Shown: positions 32,680 to 33,673 of the stretch, piece by piece
How the letters are laid out: each line of letters opens with the position of its first letter
Numbering within the stretch: the stretch's first letter is position 1
DNA from: CAYQPF01 sp964419225
GTDB lineage: Bacteria > Cloacimonadota > Cloacimonadia > Cloacimonadales > CAYQPF01
NCBI GenBank assembly: GCA_964419225.1
Contig: CAYQPF010000041.1
Coordinates: 1-33,673 of the forward strand
Direction of reading: 5' to 3'
Length of the DNA stretch: 33,673 bases
Program-made: the position numbers and the translations under genes
The notes under the pieces: model-generated
What the model was told of the DNA's origin: nothing
Databases searched by the model: none
Seen by the model: only the letters and a program-made list of their open reading frames with translations

Positions 32680-33673
32680 GAGAAACTCCCTTGGCAAGTA
32701 TCATTTTAAACAATTCTTCATTATTATGAATCTTTAACTCAATTTTTAAATATATTACTTTATGGGAAAAGTTGGGTAATTTGTGGATTTTTACGAAATC
32801 CTTCTCTGTTACAATTATGAAATCAAAAACTTTTGTTAATATGTTTAAAGTGTCAGCAAACTCCGGATTATTATAATTATAGTGATCTTGAAATTTAATA
32901 TGTTTAATAAAAGGTATCCCTATCCTGTTAATGGTTTCTTCAAATGATTCCGGTAAACCAATCCCCGAAAGCAGAACATTTTTACTCGTAGCAAAAGAAA
33001 TCAGGGGTATCTCTTTTTGATCTGCATCATAAACACGCGGATTAACATATTCTGCCTGAAACAGAGGATTCTTTGCCTGAGGAAGTTTAATTTCTGATTT
33101 CCCGTTAAGAATAATAATATCTGCATAATTCATACAAAACAGGGGTTCGCGAAGAATTCCAGCCGGTAAGACAAAACCGTTTCCAGTCAGATTAAGAGAA
33201 TTAAATATCAGAATATTGACATCTTTTTTAACCTTATGATGTTGAAAGGAATCATCCAGGATAACAAAATCCAATTCCGGAAAATCTCTCTCCAGAATTT
33301 GTATGGAAGCCTTCCTGTTACGCCCTACAATTACAGGTATTCCCATCAGCTTCCGGGCAATCATATAAGGTTCATCTCCTGCTTCAGATGCCCAGGAAAA
33401 TACTTCATTGTAATTTGAAATCAATTTGTTCGTCTGTTCAAACTTGCCTTTGTATCCTCTGTTGGAAATGGCAATTTTATAACCTTTCTTTTTTAAAACT
33501 GATGCAATAAATATTGTTAAGGGTGTCTTACCGGTTCCTCCACTCACCAGATTTCCAATGCTGATAATCTTTATTTTACTCTGATAAGATAAGACAGGAA
33601 ATAATAAATAGATAAATCGATAAATTAACTGAATTGATGCATAAATAAGGGAGAAGGGATATAATAAATATGA
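32666..33673 (-). CDS. lpxK: Tetraacyldisaccharide 4'-kinase, 5' end cut by the window edge
   Basis: 335 residues are visible and the frame is open to the edge. It adds the 4'-phosphate to the lipid A disaccharide at the inner membrane. The Walker A motif is ISIGNLVSGGTGKTP. A GTG inside this motif is not the true start, because the frame continues upstream through a membrane-binding N-terminal helix (LIYASIQLIYRFIYLLFPVL). ISNRGYKG and VILDDSFQHHKVKK follow; these are LpxK hallmarks, the latter holding the catalytic Asp-Asp and His-His region. Family length is about 330-350, so only a few residues are missing. The stop overlaps the start of the amidohydrolase gene by 14 bases. Confidence 0.95.
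   Translation of the reverse strand, partial: SYLLYPFSLIYASIQLIYRFIYLLFPVLSYQSKIKIISIGNLVSGGTGKTPLTIFIASVLKKKGYKIAISNRGYKGKFEQTNKLISNYNEVFSWASEAGDEPYMIARKLMGIPVIVGRNRKASIQILERDFPELDFVILDDSFQHHKVKKDVNILIFNSLNLTGNGFVLPAGILREPLFCMNYADIIILNGKSEIKLPQAKNPLFQAEYVNPRVYDADQKEIPLISFATSKNVLLSGIGLPESFEETINRIGIPFIKHIKFQDHYNYNNPEFADTLNILTKVFDFIIVTEKDFVKIHKLPNFSHKVIYLKIELKIHNNEELFKMILAKGVSHEKS

Overview
The window is a 33.7 kb, AT-rich piece of a Gram-negative bacterial chromosome. Outer-membrane assembly (BamA), lipid A synthesis (LpxK), BatD/BatE-type proteins, a PorV/PorQ-like outer-membrane protein and a secreted beta-helix protein point to the FCB group. Gene content and style suggest Candidatus Cloacimonadota (WWE1) or a close relative. 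That placement is an inference from gene families; no rRNA or tRNA gene was seen.

Left arm (1-14339, all on the minus strand): a partial secreted beta-helix protein, then a compact operon read leftwards as bamA, batD-like, batE-like, mnmG, a small Cys-rich ORF, radC and an M16C peptidase. It is closed by a good terminator at 384-424. The batD/batE, batE/mnmG and small ORF/radC junctions overlap by four bases. Upstream lie an L-serine dehydratase and a class A penicillin-binding protein.

Middle (14340-21804, plus strand): a 745-base gene-free stretch, a very large signalling or conflict protein (class III cyclase-like, CHAT caspase-like, STAND NTPase, then ten 43-residue TPR-like repeats), and alaS.

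Accessory island (21805-28090, plus strand): a GxxExxY PD-(D/E)XK protein flanked by 53-bp direct repeats of the alaS 3' end; a second, diverged alaS C-terminus with a terminator; an orphan secreted protein; a relic of a PIN toxin gene; a split HEPN-like gene; a DUF4062 protein with a frameshifted tail; and an intact XRE-ImmA/IrrE plus DUF4411 PIN module. The mixture of intact and decayed toxin or defence-type genes next to alaS looks like an insertion hotspot.

Right arm: a nucleoside (uridine-type) kinase on plus, a bidirectional terminator at 29913-29941, then a minus-strand cluster read leftwards as lpxK (cut by the window edge), an MTA/SAH deaminase-like amidohydrolase, a PTS EIIA protein and a PorV/PorQ-like protein, with overlapping ends throughout.

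The best candidate for an undescribed system is the cyclase-CHAT-STAND-TPR protein at 15085-18930. The HEPN/DUF4062 pair and the remodelled alaS 3' end come next. Short tandem repeats (7-nt arrays at 11051 and 19095, an 11-nt array at 14656) sit at gene borders.
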